From: an uncultured Tateyamaria sp.
GTDB lineage: Bacteria; Pseudomonadota; Alphaproteobacteria; Rhodobacterales; Rhodobacteraceae
Reading direction: 5' to 3'
Length of the DNA: 64,000 nt
NCBI RefSeq assembly: GCF_947494755.1
Contig: NZ_CANLVZ010000005.1
Location: 209,258-273,257 of the forward strand
Part shown: positions 46,889-56,034 of the stretch, one piece after another
Numbering within the stretch: the stretch's first letter is position 1
How the letters are laid out: every line of letters starts with the position of its first letter
Translations under genes and position numbers: made by a program
Notes under the pieces: generated by a model
Database searches by the model: none
The model's input: the letters and a program-made list of their open reading frames with translations, nothing else
What the model was told of the DNA's origin: nothing

Positions 46889-47266
46889 TCAGTTGATGCG
46901 TGTCCATGTCTGCCCGCGACAGATCGGCCCGACGCAGCCCGACACTTTCAGCGCGTTTCCGTTCAGCGACATCTTCGAGCGGTAGGTCTTGTCCACATCC
47001 GGTGCCCAGATCTTGCCACCCGAATAGCTGCCGTCGCCTTTGGACTGCATGTCCCAGATGATGGCTTTGCCCACGGACGACGTGTCGTCGCTGCCCACCA
47101 CTTTGGTGATGGTGCCGCAGATGTTCGCCCCACATGGCGCGATGGCTACATGCAGGAATGCGCCTTCGTCGCTGGCTTCGGTTTTCCAGGTGCCCGCAAC
47201 AGGTTCGGCAAATGCCATGCCCGCGCTTGCGATGGCCACACATGCGGCTGCAATCAGGTGTTTCAT
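46889..47266 (-). CDS. DUF2147 periplasmic protein
   Basis: A 125-residue exported protein: signal peptide KHLIAAACVAIASAGMAFA|EP, then a DUF2147 domain (GTWKTEASDEGAFLHVAIAPCGANICGTI..., YRSKMSLNGNALKVSGCVG) rich in beta strands with four cysteines. Function unknown. Start at 47266 set by the signal peptide; the frame reaches 47347. Confidence 0.84.
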   Translation of the reverse strand: MKHLIAAACVAIASAGMAFAEPVAGTWKTEASDEGAFLHVAIAPCGANICGTITKVVGSDDTSSVGKAIIWDMQSKGDGSYSGGKIWAPDVDKTYRSKMSLNGNALKVSGCVGPICRGQTWTRIN

Positions 47267-47402
47267 GTCGTTCTCTCCTCCGTACTGCCCGAAACTCTGG
47301 GGCATCGACGTGCTGCAAATCAACAATGACCTAGGGTCGCGTTGCAAATTGTGACGTAAGGTGCCACTTGGCCCACATCAGTTTCCAAAAGGTGCAAAGC
47401 CG

Positions 47403-48122
47403 ATGATCCTTTACCCCGCAATCGACCTCAAGGACGGGCAGGCCGTGCGACTGGTGCATGGTGATATGACCCAAGCGACCGTGTTCAACGATGATCCTGC
47501 CGCGCAGGCACAGGCCTTTGTCGAGGCCGGGTGCGAATGGTTGCATCTGGTTGACCTGAACGGGGCATTTGCGGGCACGCCGGTCAACGCCGCCCCGGTT
47601 GAGGCGATCCTGAAGGCCTGCAAGGTGCCCGTGCAACTGGGGGGCGGCATCCGCGATATGGCCACCATCGAGATGTGGCTGTCCAAAGGGTTGCAGCGCG
47701 TGATCCTTGGCACTGTGGCCGTCGAAAACCCCGATCTGGTGCGCGACGCGGCCCGCGCGTTTCCCGGTCATGTGGCCGTGGGGATTGATGCGCGCGCAGG
47801 CAAGGTCGCGACCAAAGGTTGGGCGACCGAAACGGATGTGGATGCGACGGACCTCGCGAAATCCTTTGAGGATGCGGGCGTGGCGGCGATCATCTACACC
47901 GACATCAACCGCGACGGGGCGATGGGCGGGCCGAACATTCCGGCCACTCAGGCGCTGGCAGAGGCGGTCAGCATCCCGGTGATTGCATCGGGGGGCGTGT
48001 CCTCGCTGGCGGACCTCACTGCTCTAATGGCCACGGGGTCCATCGCCGGGGCCATCTCGGGCCGCGCCCTTTATGACGGTGCGATAGACCTCAGTGAGGC
48101 GCTCGCGGTCCTAACAGCATAA
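47403..48122 (+). CDS. hisA: ProFAR isomerase HisA
   Basis: A 239-residue (beta-alpha)8 barrel that catalyses the Amadori rearrangement of ProFAR to PRFAR in histidine synthesis. Catalytic aspartates in [12 protein letters not shown] (residue ~8) and [14 protein letters not shown] (~125-130); phosphate-binding GGGIRD and ASGGVSS. Start at 47403 is family-typical ([12 protein letters not shown]). Confidence 0.94.
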   Translation: MILYPAIDLKDGQAVRLVHGDMTQATVFNDDPAAQAQAFVEAGCEWLHLVDLNGAFAGTPVNAAPVEAILKACKVPVQLGGGIRDMATIEMWLSKGLQRVILGTVAVENPDLVRDAARAFPGHVAVGIDARAGKVATKGWATETDVDATDLAKSFEDAGVAAIIYTDINRDGAMGGPNIPATQALAEAVSIPVIASGGVSSLADLTALMATGSIAGAISGRALYDGAIDLSEALAVLTA

Positions 48123-48150
48123 GAAAACGGGCACATGTTCATGCGCCCGT
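48121..48150 (-). terminator. Terminator of the DUF302 gene
   Basis: Stem ACGGGC..CATG / CATG..GCCCGT (48127-48150, one mismatch), followed on the minus strand by TTTTCTT. It lies 23 bases past the DUF302 stop and just after the convergent hisA stop, so it may serve both. Confidence 0.6.
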
Positions 48151-48172
48151 CCTTCATCAAAACAGCCCTGAG

Positions 48173-48622
48173 TTACTCCGCGACTGCGTCCGTGAACTTG
48201 CCCAAGGCACCGGTCATCACGTTGATATAAGGCGCATCCTCGGCCACTCCGCCCAATGGGCCCAGCATATCGGCAGGCTTTTGATAGGCGATCCAGGTCT
48301 GGCCCCCATCCTCATAGACCAGCACCTTGAGCGGCAGGAACAGCCCCGACACCGGGTCATCCTTGATTGCGGGCGTGCCGACCTTTGGATTGCCAAAGAT
48401 CAAAAGTTGCGAGGCCCCGATGTCCTCACCAATGGATTGCGCACCCGCGCCATGGTCCACGCGCGCGAATATCTTGAGGCCCGCACCTTCCATCGCTGCA
48501 ACCAGCTGGTCCACGGTTTCAGCCACGCCTGCTGCCGCCTTCTTGCGTTCGATTCCATTGTCACCAGCCATTGCGGCCCCCGTCATCGCCAAAATAAACC
48601 CAATCGTCGCAAACAGTCTCAT
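48173..48622 (-). CDS. DUF302 periplasmic protein
   Basis: A 149-residue exported protein: signal peptide [20 protein letters not shown] and a DUF302 domain with [24 protein letters not shown] and [13 protein letters not shown]302 is a small dimeric fold of unknown role. It is inserted on the minus strand between hisA and hisF. Confidence 0.87.
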   Translation of the reverse strand: MRLFATIGFILAMTGAAMAGDNGIERKKAAAGVAETVDQLVAAMEGAGLKIFARVDHGAGAQSIGEDIGASQLLIFGNPKVGTPAIKDDPVSGLFLPLKVLVYEDGGQTWIAYQKPADMLGPLGGVAEDAPYINVMTGALGKFTDAVAE

Positions 48623-48765
48623 CGCAATTCTCCCTTAAGTGCCAGCCCACAGTGCCATCACGCACGGACAATACCAGCCACGTTCGCGTGACCAGCCAAA
48701 GCCCGCCGAAGCAGCAGGGCCCGCAGCCCCTTTCGCGCCCGCGCAAAGCACACTATCAAGCCCCC

Positions 48766-49527
48766 ATGTTGAAAACCCGGATCATCCCCTGCCTCGATGT
48801 CGCCGACGGGCGCGTCGTCAAAGGCGTGAATTTCGTCGATCTCGTGGACGCAGGTGACCCTGTGGCCGCCGCAAAAGCCTATGATGCAGCCGGCGCGGAC
48901 GAGCTGTGCTTTCTCGACATCCACGCGACCCACGAGAACCGGGGCACGATGTTCGATCTGGTGCAACGCACGGCCGAACAGTGCTTTATCCCGCTGACGG
49001 TCGGGGGCGGGGTACGTACGGTCGCGGATGTGCGGGCATTGCTGCTGGCGGGTGCGGACAAGGTGTCGTTCAACTCGGCTGCCGTTGCCGATCCGGACGT
49101 GCTGGCGCGCGCCGCCGACCAGTTCGGCAGCCAGTGCATCGTCTGCGCAATCGACGCCAAGACGGTCAGCCCCGGCAAGTGGGAGATTTTCACCCATGGC
49201 GGGCGCAAACCCACGGGCATTGACGCGGTGGATTTCGCGCGGACCGCCGCCGCCAAGGGGGCAGGGGAAATCCTGCTGACGTCGATGGACCGCGACGGCA
49301 CGCGGGCAGGCTTCAATCTGCCATTGACCCGCGCGATCTCGGACGCGGTATCGATCCCCGTGATCGCCAGCGGTGGGGTGGGCACATTGGATCACCTCGT
49401 TGACGGTGTGACGCAAGGCGGCGCATCGGCGGTACTGGCGGCATCGATCTTCCACTTTGGTGATTTCACGATTGGACAGGCCAAGGCGCATATGGCCGCC
49501 GCTGGCATCCCCATGAGGCTGACATGA
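48766..49527 (+). CDS. hisF: Imidazole glycerol phosphate synthase cyclase subunit HisF
   Basis: A 253-residue (beta-alpha)8 barrel that, with HisH, makes imidazole glycerol phosphate and AICAR from PRFAR and ammonia. Catalytic aspartates in [15 protein letters not shown] (residue ~11) and [14 protein letters not shown] (~130). The start at 48766 ([12 protein letters not shown]) is family-typical although its ribosome site is weak. The stop overlaps hisE by four bases. Confidence 0.94.
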   Translation: MLKTRIIPCLDVADGRVVKGVNFVDLVDAGDPVAAAKAYDAAGADELCFLDIHATHENRGTMFDLVQRTAEQCFIPLTVGGGVRTVADVRALLLAGADKVSFNSAAVADPDVLARAADQFGSQCIVCAIDAKTVSPGKWEIFTHGGRKPTGIDAVDFARTAAAKGAGEILLTSMDRDGTRAGFNLPLTRAISDAVSIPVIASGGVGTLDHLVDGVTQGGASAVLAASIFHFGDFTIGQAKAHMAAAGIPMRLT

Positions 49528-49832
49528 CGCTAGACGATCTCTTCGCAACCATTGAGGCGCGCAAAGGGGCTGATCCCGACAGCTCATGGACAGCCAAGCT
49601 GCTCGCCAAGGGCCCTGAAAAATGCGCCGAAAAGTTCGGCGAAGAGGCCATCGAGGCGATTATCGAAGCGGTGAAGGGCGACCGAGCGGGGCTGACATCA
49701 GAAGCCGCAGATGTGCTTTATCACCTGCTGGTCATGCTGGCTGCGCGCGATGTGGCGCTTCAGGATGTGATGGCGGAGCTCGACCAACGCCAGAGCATGT
49801 CCGGTCTCACCGAAAAAGCAAACCGTCCCTGA
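49524..49832 (+). CDS. hisE: Phosphoribosyl-ATP diphosphatase HisE
   Basis: A 102-residue MazG-like helical enzyme that hydrolyses phosphoribosyl-ATP to phosphoribosyl-AMP in step 2 of histidine synthesis. Metal-binding glutamates in [18 protein letters not shown] and [14 protein letters not shown]. Translationally coupled to hisF. Confidence 0.93.
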   Translation: MTLDDLFATIEARKGADPDSSWTAKLLAKGPEKCAEKFGEEAIEAIIEAVKGDRAGLTSEAADVLYHLLVMLAARDVALQDVMAELDQRQSMSGLTEKANRP

Positions 49833-49890
49833 TCTTCTTTTGGCCAAACATACCGCGCGGAAGGCTGCAATGCCCGGGGGCAGAACCCCC
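49833..49890 (-). repeat. Intergenic repeat element, copy C (inverted)
   Basis: Read on the minus strand: GGGGGTTCTGCCCCC (49890-49876), then CCGCGCGGTATGTTTGG and CCAAAAGAAGA. Same parts as copies A, B and D, opposite orientation. Lies between convergent hisE and hisH. Confidence 0.6.
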
Positions 49891-49896
49891 ATGTAA

Positions 49897-49915
49897 GGCG
49901 CAGGTGTCCTGCGCC
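49897..49915 (-). terminator. Hairpin after hisH
   Basis: GGCGCAGG/CCTGCGCC, 8 bp with a 3-base loop, 13 bases past the hisH stop and followed on the minus strand by TTAC. Same design and placement as the hairpin after metY. Confidence 0.5.
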
Positions 49916-49927
49916 TCGCCGGTTCGG

Positions 49928-50566
49928 TTAAGGGGCCCAGGTCAAGAAGTTGCGGATCATGCGCAGCCCCACATCCTGACTCTTTTCAGGATGAAACTGC
50001 ATGCCCAACATCGTATCGCGCCCGACCACCGCCGTGACATCACCGGCATAATCCACATGCGCCAGCCGCAGTGCCGGATCGGCGACCTCGAAATGATAGG
50101 AGTGCACGAAATAGGTGTGATCGCCACTCACCACACCCTCAAACGCGGGATGCGGCGCATCCAGAACCAGATCGTTCCAGCCCATATGCGGAACCTTGAA
50201 GCTCTGATCAGCGGGCACAATCGGCACCACCTGACCGCCCACCCAATCGAGACCCGGCGTGTCGGTATATTCGCGCCCCCACGTGGCCATCAATTGCATG
50301 CCGACACAGATGCCCAGAAACGGGCGGCCCTTGACCTCAACGGCCTCGACCAACGCCTCGTAAACACCCGCCCCGCGCAACGCGGCAGCACAGGCCGGAA
50401 AGGCCCCGTCACCGGGCAGCACGATCCGGTCGGCCCGCGCAACCACATCCGCATCGGATGTGACGACAACGGTGCCCGCATCCGCCTCGCGCGCCATGCG
50501 CTCGAACGCCTTATGCGCTGAATGCAGATTGCCGCTTTCGTAGTCGATCAGAACCGTGAGGCTCAT
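49928..50566 (-). CDS. hisH: Imidazole glycerol phosphate synthase glutaminase subunit HisH
   Basis: A 212-residue class I glutamine amidotransferase that feeds ammonia to HisF. Catalytic cysteine in [10 protein letters not shown] (about residue 86), His and Glu in [10 protein letters not shown] near the C-terminus. The start overlaps the hisB stop by four bases. Confidence 0.94.
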   Translation of the reverse strand: MSLTVLIDYESGNLHSAHKAFERMAREADAGTVVVTSDADVVARADRIVLPGDGAFPACAAALRGAGVYEALVEAVEVKGRPFLGICVGMQLMATWGREYTDTPGLDWVGGQVVPIVPADQSFKVPHMGWNDLVLDAPHPAFEGVVSGDHTYFVHSYHFEVADPALRLAHVDYAGDVTAVVGRDTMLGMQFHPEKSQDVGLRMIRNFLTWAP

Positions 50567-51150
50567 AGGGTGCCCTTGGTCGAGGGGATCGCATCGGCGA
50601 CGCGCGGATCAACCTCCAGCGCGATGCGCAACGCACGCGCCACCGCCTTGAAGGTCGCCTCGGCAATGTGGTGACTGTTGAGGCCATGCAGCATGTCCAC
50701 ATGCAGCGTGATGCCGCCATGGGTCGACAGCGCCTGAAAGAACTCGCGCACCAGTTCGGAGTCAAAAGTCCCGATCTTCGCCGTGGGCAAATCCACATTC
50801 CACACCAGAAAGGGCCGGCCCGACAGATCAAGGGCCGCGCGCACCAGCGCGTCGTCCATCGGCAACAGGCAGGACCCATAACGCTGAATACCTTTCTTGT
50901 CGCCGACGGCCTCGGCCAGCGCCTGACCCAAAGCGATGCCCACATCCTCGACCGTGTGGTGATCGTCGATATGCAGATCGCCCGCGCAGCGGACTTTCAT
51001 GTCGATCAGCGCATGCCGCGCCAACTGGTCCAGCATATGATCAAAGAACCCGACCCCGGTCTGGTTGTCATATACACCCGTGCCATCCAGGTTCAGTTCG
51101 ACCGAAATGTCGGTTTCGGCGGTGGTGCGGGTCAGGGTGGTGCTGCGCAT
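50563..51150 (-). CDS. hisB: Imidazoleglycerol-phosphate dehydratase HisB
   Basis: A 195-residue manganese enzyme catalysing the dehydration step of histidine synthesis. Metal-binding motifs [31 protein letters not shown] and [13 protein letters not shown] are all present. It is the monofunctional form, without the phosphatase domain found in enteric HisB. Start at 51150 gives [15 protein letters not shown]; the longer frame to 51591 is not credible. Confidence 0.94.
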   Translation of the reverse strand: MRSTTLTRTTAETDISVELNLDGTGVYDNQTGVGFFDHMLDQLARHALIDMKVRCAGDLHIDDHHTVEDVGIALGQALAEAVGDKKGIQRYGSCLLPMDDALVRAALDLSGRPFLVWNVDLPTAKIGTFDSELVREFFQALSTHGGITLHVDMLHGLNSHHIAEATFKAVARALRIALEVDPRVADAIPSTKGTL

Positions 51151-51297
51151 GGGGCAGGCCTCCGGTTCGAAAATATGCGTTGGCGCTTCTATAGGGGGCA
51201 GGGCGCGCGTCGCCAAGGCCCACCGCGCCGGTCCTTGCGCCACCCCCCTCCGACATGGCACTAGACTGGCATATCTGTCACGAAAAGGGCCTGCCCG

Positions 51298-51537
51298 ATG
51301 TCCACTTGCGTCTTTATCCAGATCCGATGCCGCCCGGGATCGACCTACAAAGTGGCCGAAGAGATCGCGCTGCGCGAAATCCACTCGGAACTCTATTCCA
51401 CCTCCGGCGACTACGACCTGCTGATGAAGGTCTATATCCCCGAAGGTCAGGACGTCGGCAAATACATCAACGACCAGCTTCTGGACATTGACGGGATCGA
51501 ACGTTCGCTGACCACCATGACGTTCAAGGTGTTTTAG
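51298..51537 (+). CDS. Stand-alone Lrp/AsnC ligand-binding (RAM) protein
   Basis: A 79-residue protein consisting only of the RAM domain of Lrp-type regulators ([20 protein letters not shown]..., [19 protein letters not shown]) without a DNA-binding part. Such proteins may bind amino acids or pair with full-length Lrp relatives. The 3' end overlaps the convergent transglutaminase gene by 14 bases. Confidence 0.85.
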   Translation: MSTCVFIQIRCRPGSTYKVAEEIALREIHSELYSTSGDYDLLMKVYIPEGQDVGKYINDQLLDIDGIERSLTTMTFKVF

Positions 51538-52312
51538 CCGCGCGGCTGACCGACACCGATTGGGCCACGAACCCGGCCTGCCCAAAGACATTCAGGAACG
51601 CCACGTCCGCCGCGTCCGCGCCGACACCGATCCGCGCCATCGTGTCGGGGGTCGCCATGCCGGTCGGGTCCACCAAATGCCATGCCCCGTCCAGATAGAC
51701 CTCTGCGACGGCGTGAAAATCCTGTGGGGTAACATCCGGCGCATAGACGCTGGCAAAGCGCGCCGGGATGGTCGAGGCCCTCGCCAGCGCAATCATCACG
51801 TGGGCATAATCCCGGCAAATCCCCTGCCGCTGCACAAAGCTGTCGATGGCCGTGGTCTGGGCGTTGCTGACGCCGGGCACATAGGAAAACGCACCTGCGA
51901 TCCAGTCGTTGATCGCCGCGATCCGCGCCCCGCCCTGAAGACCGCCAAACTCCGCCGCAACAAAGGACTGGAACTCGTCTGACGGACAATAGCGCGATGG
52001 CATCAGATAGCGGACCGTGTCCCCGGGCAGCAAGTGAGGCGCGACCGCGTCGAGGGCTTTCAGATCAGACACAGGCCGATCAACCCGCACCTGCGCCGTA
52101 TAATCGCAGTGAAACGGGCCGGTCGCGCGCAGCCAGATGCGCTCCCCGATCCCGTCCTCGGCAGCGACGCGCGCAAAATGCTGCGTCTCGGACGTCGCGA
52201 TATGGGCTGACAGCAGGTGTTGGTCGGGCAGGGGGGCGGCCTCGATCTGCACCAAGAGGTCCACGGGCGCGGGAAGGTCGTATTTCAAATGAACGTCGAT
52301 ATCCAGGATCAA
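51524..52312 (-). CDS. Transglutaminase-like cysteine protease-fold protein
   Basis: A 262-residue protein of the bacterial transglutaminase-like family. The Cys-His-Asp triad lies in [28 protein letters not shown] and [10 protein letters not shown]. An N-terminal beta domain precedes it. A TTG at 52312 is the likely start: GGAGAG lies 6 bases upstream and the product begins (M)[12 protein letters not shown]. No better ATG exists between it and the tRNA-Gly gene. Confidence 0.82.
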   Translation of the reverse strand: MILDIDVHLKYDLPAPVDLLVQIEAAPLPDQHLLSAHIATSETQHFARVAAEDGIGERIWLRATGPFHCDYTAQVRVDRPVSDLKALDAVAPHLLPGDTVRYLMPSRYCPSDEFQSFVAAEFGGLQGGARIAAINDWIAGAFSYVPGVSNAQTTAIDSFVQRQGICRDYAHVMIALARASTIPARFASVYAPDVTPQDFHAVAEVYLDGAWHLVDPTGMATPDTMARIGVGADAADVAFLNVFGQAGFVAQSVSVSRAAKTP

Positions 52313-52359
52313 GGCAGACTCTCCGGCTGATGTGGCGTGGATCGCCAATCTGTGGTGCG

Positions 52360-52390
52360 AAAAACGAAAGGGCCTCCCGAAGGAGGCCCT
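52360..52390 (-). terminator. Terminator after tRNA-Gly
   Basis: Perfect 9-bp stem AGGGCCTCC/GGAGGCCCT (52369-52377 with 52382-52390), loop CGAA, followed on the minus strand by CGTTTTTCG. Placed 40 bases past the tRNA 3' end. Confidence 0.75.
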
Positions 52391-52429
52391 GTCATCGTGA
52401 TCTCTCCAGCCCGGGTGCAGCTGGAAAAT

Positions 52430-52504
52430 TGGAGCGGGCGAGGCGATTCGAACGCCCGACCCTAACCTTGGCAAGGTTATGCTCTACCCCTGAGCTACGC
52501 CCGC
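52430..52504 (-). tRNA. tRNA-Gly (anticodon GCC)
   Basis: A 75-base cloverleaf. Acceptor stem GCGGGCG/CGCCCGC, D arm GTAGCTCAGGGGTAGAGC, anticodon arm with loop TTGCCAA (GCC), T arm with TTCGAAT, T73 and encoded CCA at 52430-52432. The 229 bases to the next gene start (52505-52733) show no gene I can support. Confidence 0.96.
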
Positions 52505-52733
52505 TTCCTTGGGTGAGCCGGAGATACTTACCCCTGCCGCGCGCTGCAAGTGGAAAAGTGCGGGGCTGTGCAAAAAAAACTTGAGGGGATCCTGTTGCGC
52601 TGTCGAAAATTTTGAAGCGCTGTGCGACGGAAACAGAACTGGTGCGCGTATGACCCTCATGACCCACCGCGCTGTTGTTGTCATCCCACGGCCCGATCCC
52701 GCCAAGCAAAAGCTTTTGCCCCGGAGACTGATC

Positions 52734-53184
52734 ATGACCTTGTCCCAACTCAAGACGACGGCACTGATCTTTGCAATCGCACTTGGCTGTGCGGCCCAAG
52801 GCGATGCCCAGCCCATGTTGCGCCAGCACGCCGGCACCAAGGCCGAACCGGTCGCCTTGGCCCGCGCAGTGCAGCGCGTATCGGGCGGGTCGGTCACGAT
52901 CACCCAGACTGGGCGTACCGACACCATCACATCCAAGGTTGTGCCGACCCATGCGGTTGGCCGCTGTCCCAATGCGGACAATCCGAACCGTGTTTCCGCC
53001 CAATCCCACACGTTCCGTGTGCCCGTCAGTCCCAAGGTCGGCCACGCCACGCCTTTGCAACGGGGCCATGATCACCTCGTCTGAGTATCCCGGCGGCACA
53101 TAGGCCTATTTTCTGACGGATACCTACCCGGTGATCCCGCGCTGCCGTATGGGCGCGCCGGGCAAGGGGCTTTCCAGATGCTGA
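52734..53184 (+). pseudogene. Decayed YHYH-domain secreted protein
   Basis: The intact part (116 codons from ATG 52734, GGAG upstream) has a signal peptide (LKTTALIFAIALGCAAQGDA) and a stretch typical of YHYH-domain proteins (NPNRVSAQSHTFRVPVSP..., TPLQRG), then stops at 53084. In the next frame the family's C-terminal end follows: EYPGGT, a TAG stop, then AYFLTDTYPVIPRCRMGAPG, ending at 53184. The central domain with the YHYH signature is missing. So one deletion with frame change plus one nonsense codon are visible. The family resemblance is from memory of these motifs. Confidence 0.65.
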
Positions 53185-53187
53185 ACG

Positions 53188-53565
53188 TCAGGTGCGCTGG
53201 ATCAGATCCCACCGGCTGCCGAAGGGGTCGACAAATACCGCCACGGTTCCATATGGCTCATGGCGAGGTGCTTCTTCGAACCGGATGCCGTGGGCGCGCA
53301 GGTGGTCATAGTCGCGCGCAAAATCATTCGTGCCCAGAAACAGCCACACCCGGCCCGCGCCCTGATTGCCGATGGCAGCCTCTTGGACGGGGCCATCTGC
53401 ACGGGCCAGGACGATGCTCGTTTCGGCATCCGGTCCGCGGACTTCAACCCATCGTTTGCGCCCTTGGTCGATATCCGCGACCAGATCAAAGCCCAGCACC
53501 TTGCAAAAGAAATCAATGCCCGCATCATAGTCGGGGACAATGTACGTAAATGCATGTATGTCCAT
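53188..53565 (-). CDS. VOC-family (glyoxalase-fold) protein
   Basis: A 125-residue vicinal-oxygen-chelate protein with two beta-alpha-beta-beta-beta modules (FTYIVPDYDAGIDFFCKVLGFDLV; GYGTVAVFVDPFG-like end YGTVAVFVDPFGSRWDL). Substrate unknown; relatives include dioxygenases and antibiotic-resistance proteins. The upstream gap 53566-53669 is AT-rich and probably holds promoters for both divergent genes, with a 10-base palindrome ATTTGCAAAT at 53599-53608. Confidence 0.87.
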   Translation of the reverse strand: MDIHAFTYIVPDYDAGIDFFCKVLGFDLVADIDQGRKRWVEVRGPDAETSIVLARADGPVQEAAIGNQGAGRVWLFLGTNDFARDYDHLRAHGIRFEEAPRHEPYGTVAVFVDPFGSRWDLIQRT

Positions 53566-53669
53566 TTGTGCACAATTAACCTGCTTTTATGGGTGTATAT
53601 TTGCAAATTTGAACGCTTATAGTGGTCCGGAACATGCCGATATCCCGGCCTTAGTTGAGGAGATAGACA

Positions 53670-54020
53670 ATGTCGATCAGAGAGAATGTACAAGCCGTTA
53701 TCGATGGCACCATGCGCGGTGAGATCCTTGAGACCTTTGAAAAATACTATGCCGAAGATGTGGTGATGAGCGAGAACGGTGTCGAAGACCGCGTCGGCAA
53801 GGATGAGAACCGCAAGTTCGAAGAGATGTTCGTCGGCAACGTCGAATTTCACGCCGCCAGTGTGGGCCGCGTTGCGGTCGATGGCGATCAGGCGGCGGTC
53901 GAGTGGGTGTTTGAAATGACCCCCAAGGGCGGTGAGCGGATCACGCAGCGCCAAGTGGCCTTCCAGACGTGGAAAGACGGGAAGGTCGTGCGCGAGGTCT
54001 TTTACTACAACAAGGGTTAG
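53670..54020 (+). CDS. SnoaL/NTF2-like protein
   Basis: A 116-residue cone-fold protein (IRENVQAVIDGTMRGEILETFEKYYAEDVVMSENG..., RITQRQVAFQTWKDGKVVREVFYYN). Similar small proteins act as isomerases, hydrolases or unknown-ligand binders. AGGAG precedes the ATG. The last four bases overlap the convergent MFS gene. Confidence 0.82.
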   Translation: MSIRENVQAVIDGTMRGEILETFEKYYAEDVVMSENGVEDRVGKDENRKFEEMFVGNVEFHAASVGRVAVDGDQAAVEWVFEMTPKGGERITQRQVAFQTWKDGKVVREVFYYNKG

Positions 54021-55165
54021 GCCCGCGGGCTGCGCACCGCATGGGCCAGCACGATGATCAGTGCTGCCAGCACCGCCAACACGCCGAACCCGGTGCGCAA
54101 GGTCGTGGCGTGCGCGATAAACCCGATCAGCGGCGGGCCCAACAGCAGCCCGCCATAGCCCAAGGTCGCCACGCTCGCGATGGCCGTGCCGGGTGGCAGG
54201 TGCGGATCGTTTGCCGCGCGCGAAAAGGCCAGCGGCATGATCACCGCATAGCCAATACCCATCAGCCCAAAGCCGACCAGCGCGGCCGCATAGGTGGCAA
54301 AGCTCACCGCGCAAAGGGTGCCTGCGGTCGCGAACACGCCAGCGATCCGCGCGGTTGTGACTGGGCCGAACGCTTGGGTCACCTGATCCCCCATCAGCCG
54401 TGTGATGACCATGGCGACGGAAAACACGGTATAGCCAAGGGCCGCATTTGCAGCACTGACTTGTGCGATATCGACAAGGAACAGGGCGGACCAATCGACC
54501 ATGGCCCCTTCGCCCATGGACGCGCAAAAGGCGATCATCCCGACTGCAACCAAAGCGCCTCGCGGGATCGGAAACAGCGGAGTGCTTTGGGTGGTGTCCT
54601 GACGCGCAGAGGTCCATGGAATCCACGCCATGGCCAGTGTCAGCGCCGCAATTGCGGCAGCACCCGGAACGAAATGCGCCGCGATGCCGACGCCGTACAG
54701 TTCCGCCCCATAACCCGATGCCGCCCCCAGACCGGCCCCTAGGCTGAACATCGCGTGAAACGAGGACATGACCGGGCGCGCGATATGCCGCTCTGCCTCT
54801 CCAGCCCATGTGTTCATCGCGACGTCCATCGCCCCATGGGTGGCCCCGAACAGAAACAGGGTCAGCGCAAGAAGGGGCACATTGGGTGCAACCCCGATCA
54901 GGCACAATGCAACGCTGTAGGCGGCGGCGATGTGCAGGGTGAGCCGCGCAGCGCCCAGCTTGTCCGCAAAGCGCCCCGCAAGCGGAAAGGCGGTGATCGC
55001 GCCACCCGCAAGCAGCAAGAGCAGCCAACCAAGATCGCCCGCATCCAGCCCATGCACCTGCGCCACTGCGGGGATCCGCGAGGCCCACATACCGTAAAGC
55101 GCGCCGTTCAGGACGAACATGGCCGAAACGGCCATCCATGTGGCACGATTGGTGGGGGTTTTCAT
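54017..55165 (-). CDS. MFS transporter
   Basis: A 382-residue major facilitator superfamily protein with about twelve helices, starting KTPTNRATWMAVSAMFVLNGALYGMWASRIPAV and with the family loop GRFADKLGAARL. It resembles the YbjJ/FucP-like fold group; substrate cannot be told. Start at 55165 is the first ATG before the first helix. The gap 55166-55347 between it and the next gene shows no clear feature. Confidence 0.87.
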   Translation of the reverse strand: MKTPTNRATWMAVSAMFVLNGALYGMWASRIPAVAQVHGLDAGDLGWLLLLLAGGAITAFPLAGRFADKLGAARLTLHIAAAYSVALCLIGVAPNVPLLALTLFLFGATHGAMDVAMNTWAGEAERHIARPVMSSFHAMFSLGAGLGAASGYGAELYGVGIAAHFVPGAAAIAALTLAMAWIPWTSARQDTTQSTPLFPIPRGALVAVGMIAFCASMGEGAMVDWSALFLVDIAQVSAANAALGYTVFSVAMVITRLMGDQVTQAFGPVTTARIAGVFATAGTLCAVSFATYAAALVGFGLMGIGYAVIMPLAFSRAANDPHLPPGTAIASVATLGYGGLLLGPPLIGFIAHATTLRTGFGVLAVLAALIIVLAHAVRSPRA

Positions 55166-55347
55166 GTGGCGTCCTGAATTTCGCTGGGCGTTGATGTGCA
55201 GCCTTTCGGACCGCCATAGGCTTGGCAAGCGAATTTCAAACCGCTTTGAGGGCTTGTTTCAAACTGTCAGATGATGTGTGGCACCGTTAGGGATATTGGC
55301 GGCCTTGGCATTTGAATTGGGTGATAGGCCCACGCGCCGCTGCCGGT

Positions 55348-56034
55348 CTACCAGTCGATGGTTTCGACGAGGGCAAGGGCGCGGTCGGGCTCGACCTGCC
55401 AGCAGCAGGCGATTTCCCACGCCAGTCTGGCACGCTCTGCCTCGGGGCTGCTATCGCCTGCCAGGGCAAGGTCGAACAAGGTCAGATCAAACCGTGCCTC
55501 GTCCCAGTCGATCACGCTGGCTGTGCCGTCCTCGTCCACGAAGATGTTCGGGGGGCCAAGATCGGCGTGCACAACGGAGTGCGGCTGGCTTGCGACCGCA
55601 GACCACGCTTGCCGGATTTGCGTAATCACGCGCGCTGGCATCAGTCGCAAATCCACATCACCCCCATAGTCGGACGTGATCAGGTCGGAGGCGCTGGCAA
55701 ATCCGGGGCGTTGGGGGAGGGAGTCGCAAGCACGATGAAACGCCTGAATTTGCACCGCGATTCTGCGCGCATCTGCGGGCCGCCCCGGTAGGTATGGCTC
55801 GCAGGTCCATCCCTCCACGCTCAAGGTGCCGGTCCCGCCGCGGATCAAACGGGGCACGCGCAAGCCGGCGGCTTGCGCGGCATCATGAACCGGGGTTAGC
55901 CACTCCAGCGCCGCTTCGGACCGCCGGGTTGTTTTTAGAATATGGCCACCCACCTGCAGCACCGTATTGCGGTGCCCACCGCGCAGGGGAACGGGGCTCC
56001 CCGTCAGCCCCCAAGCGGACAGCGGCGGCGTCAT
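55348..56034 (-). CDS. Aminoglycoside/choline-kinase-like phosphotransferase
   Basis: A 228-residue protein of the APH kinase fold. The Brenner motif VVHADLGPPNIFVDEDG (about residues 152-168) and the metal-binding VIDWDEA are intact. The N-terminal lobe is short, so it is smaller than typical APH enzymes. Substrate unknown. Its start overlaps the end of pyc by four bases. Confidence 0.82.
   Translation of the reverse strand: MTPPLSAWGLTGSPVPLRGGHRNTVLQVGGHILKTTRRSEAALEWLTPVHDAAQAAGLRVPRLIRGGTGTLSVEGWTCEPYLPGRPADARRIAVQIQAFHRACDSLPQRPGFASASDLITSDYGGDVDLRLMPARVITQIRQAWSAVASQPHSVVHADLGPPNIFVDEDGTASVIDWDEARFDLTLFDLALAGDSSPEAERARLAWEIACCWQVEPDRALALVETIDW

Noticed and set aside
53202..55217. A 671-codon open frame on the minus strand
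   Set aside because: It overlaps the MFS, NTF2-like and VOC genes in another frame, and the sequence is Arg/Gly/Cys-rich shadow translation.
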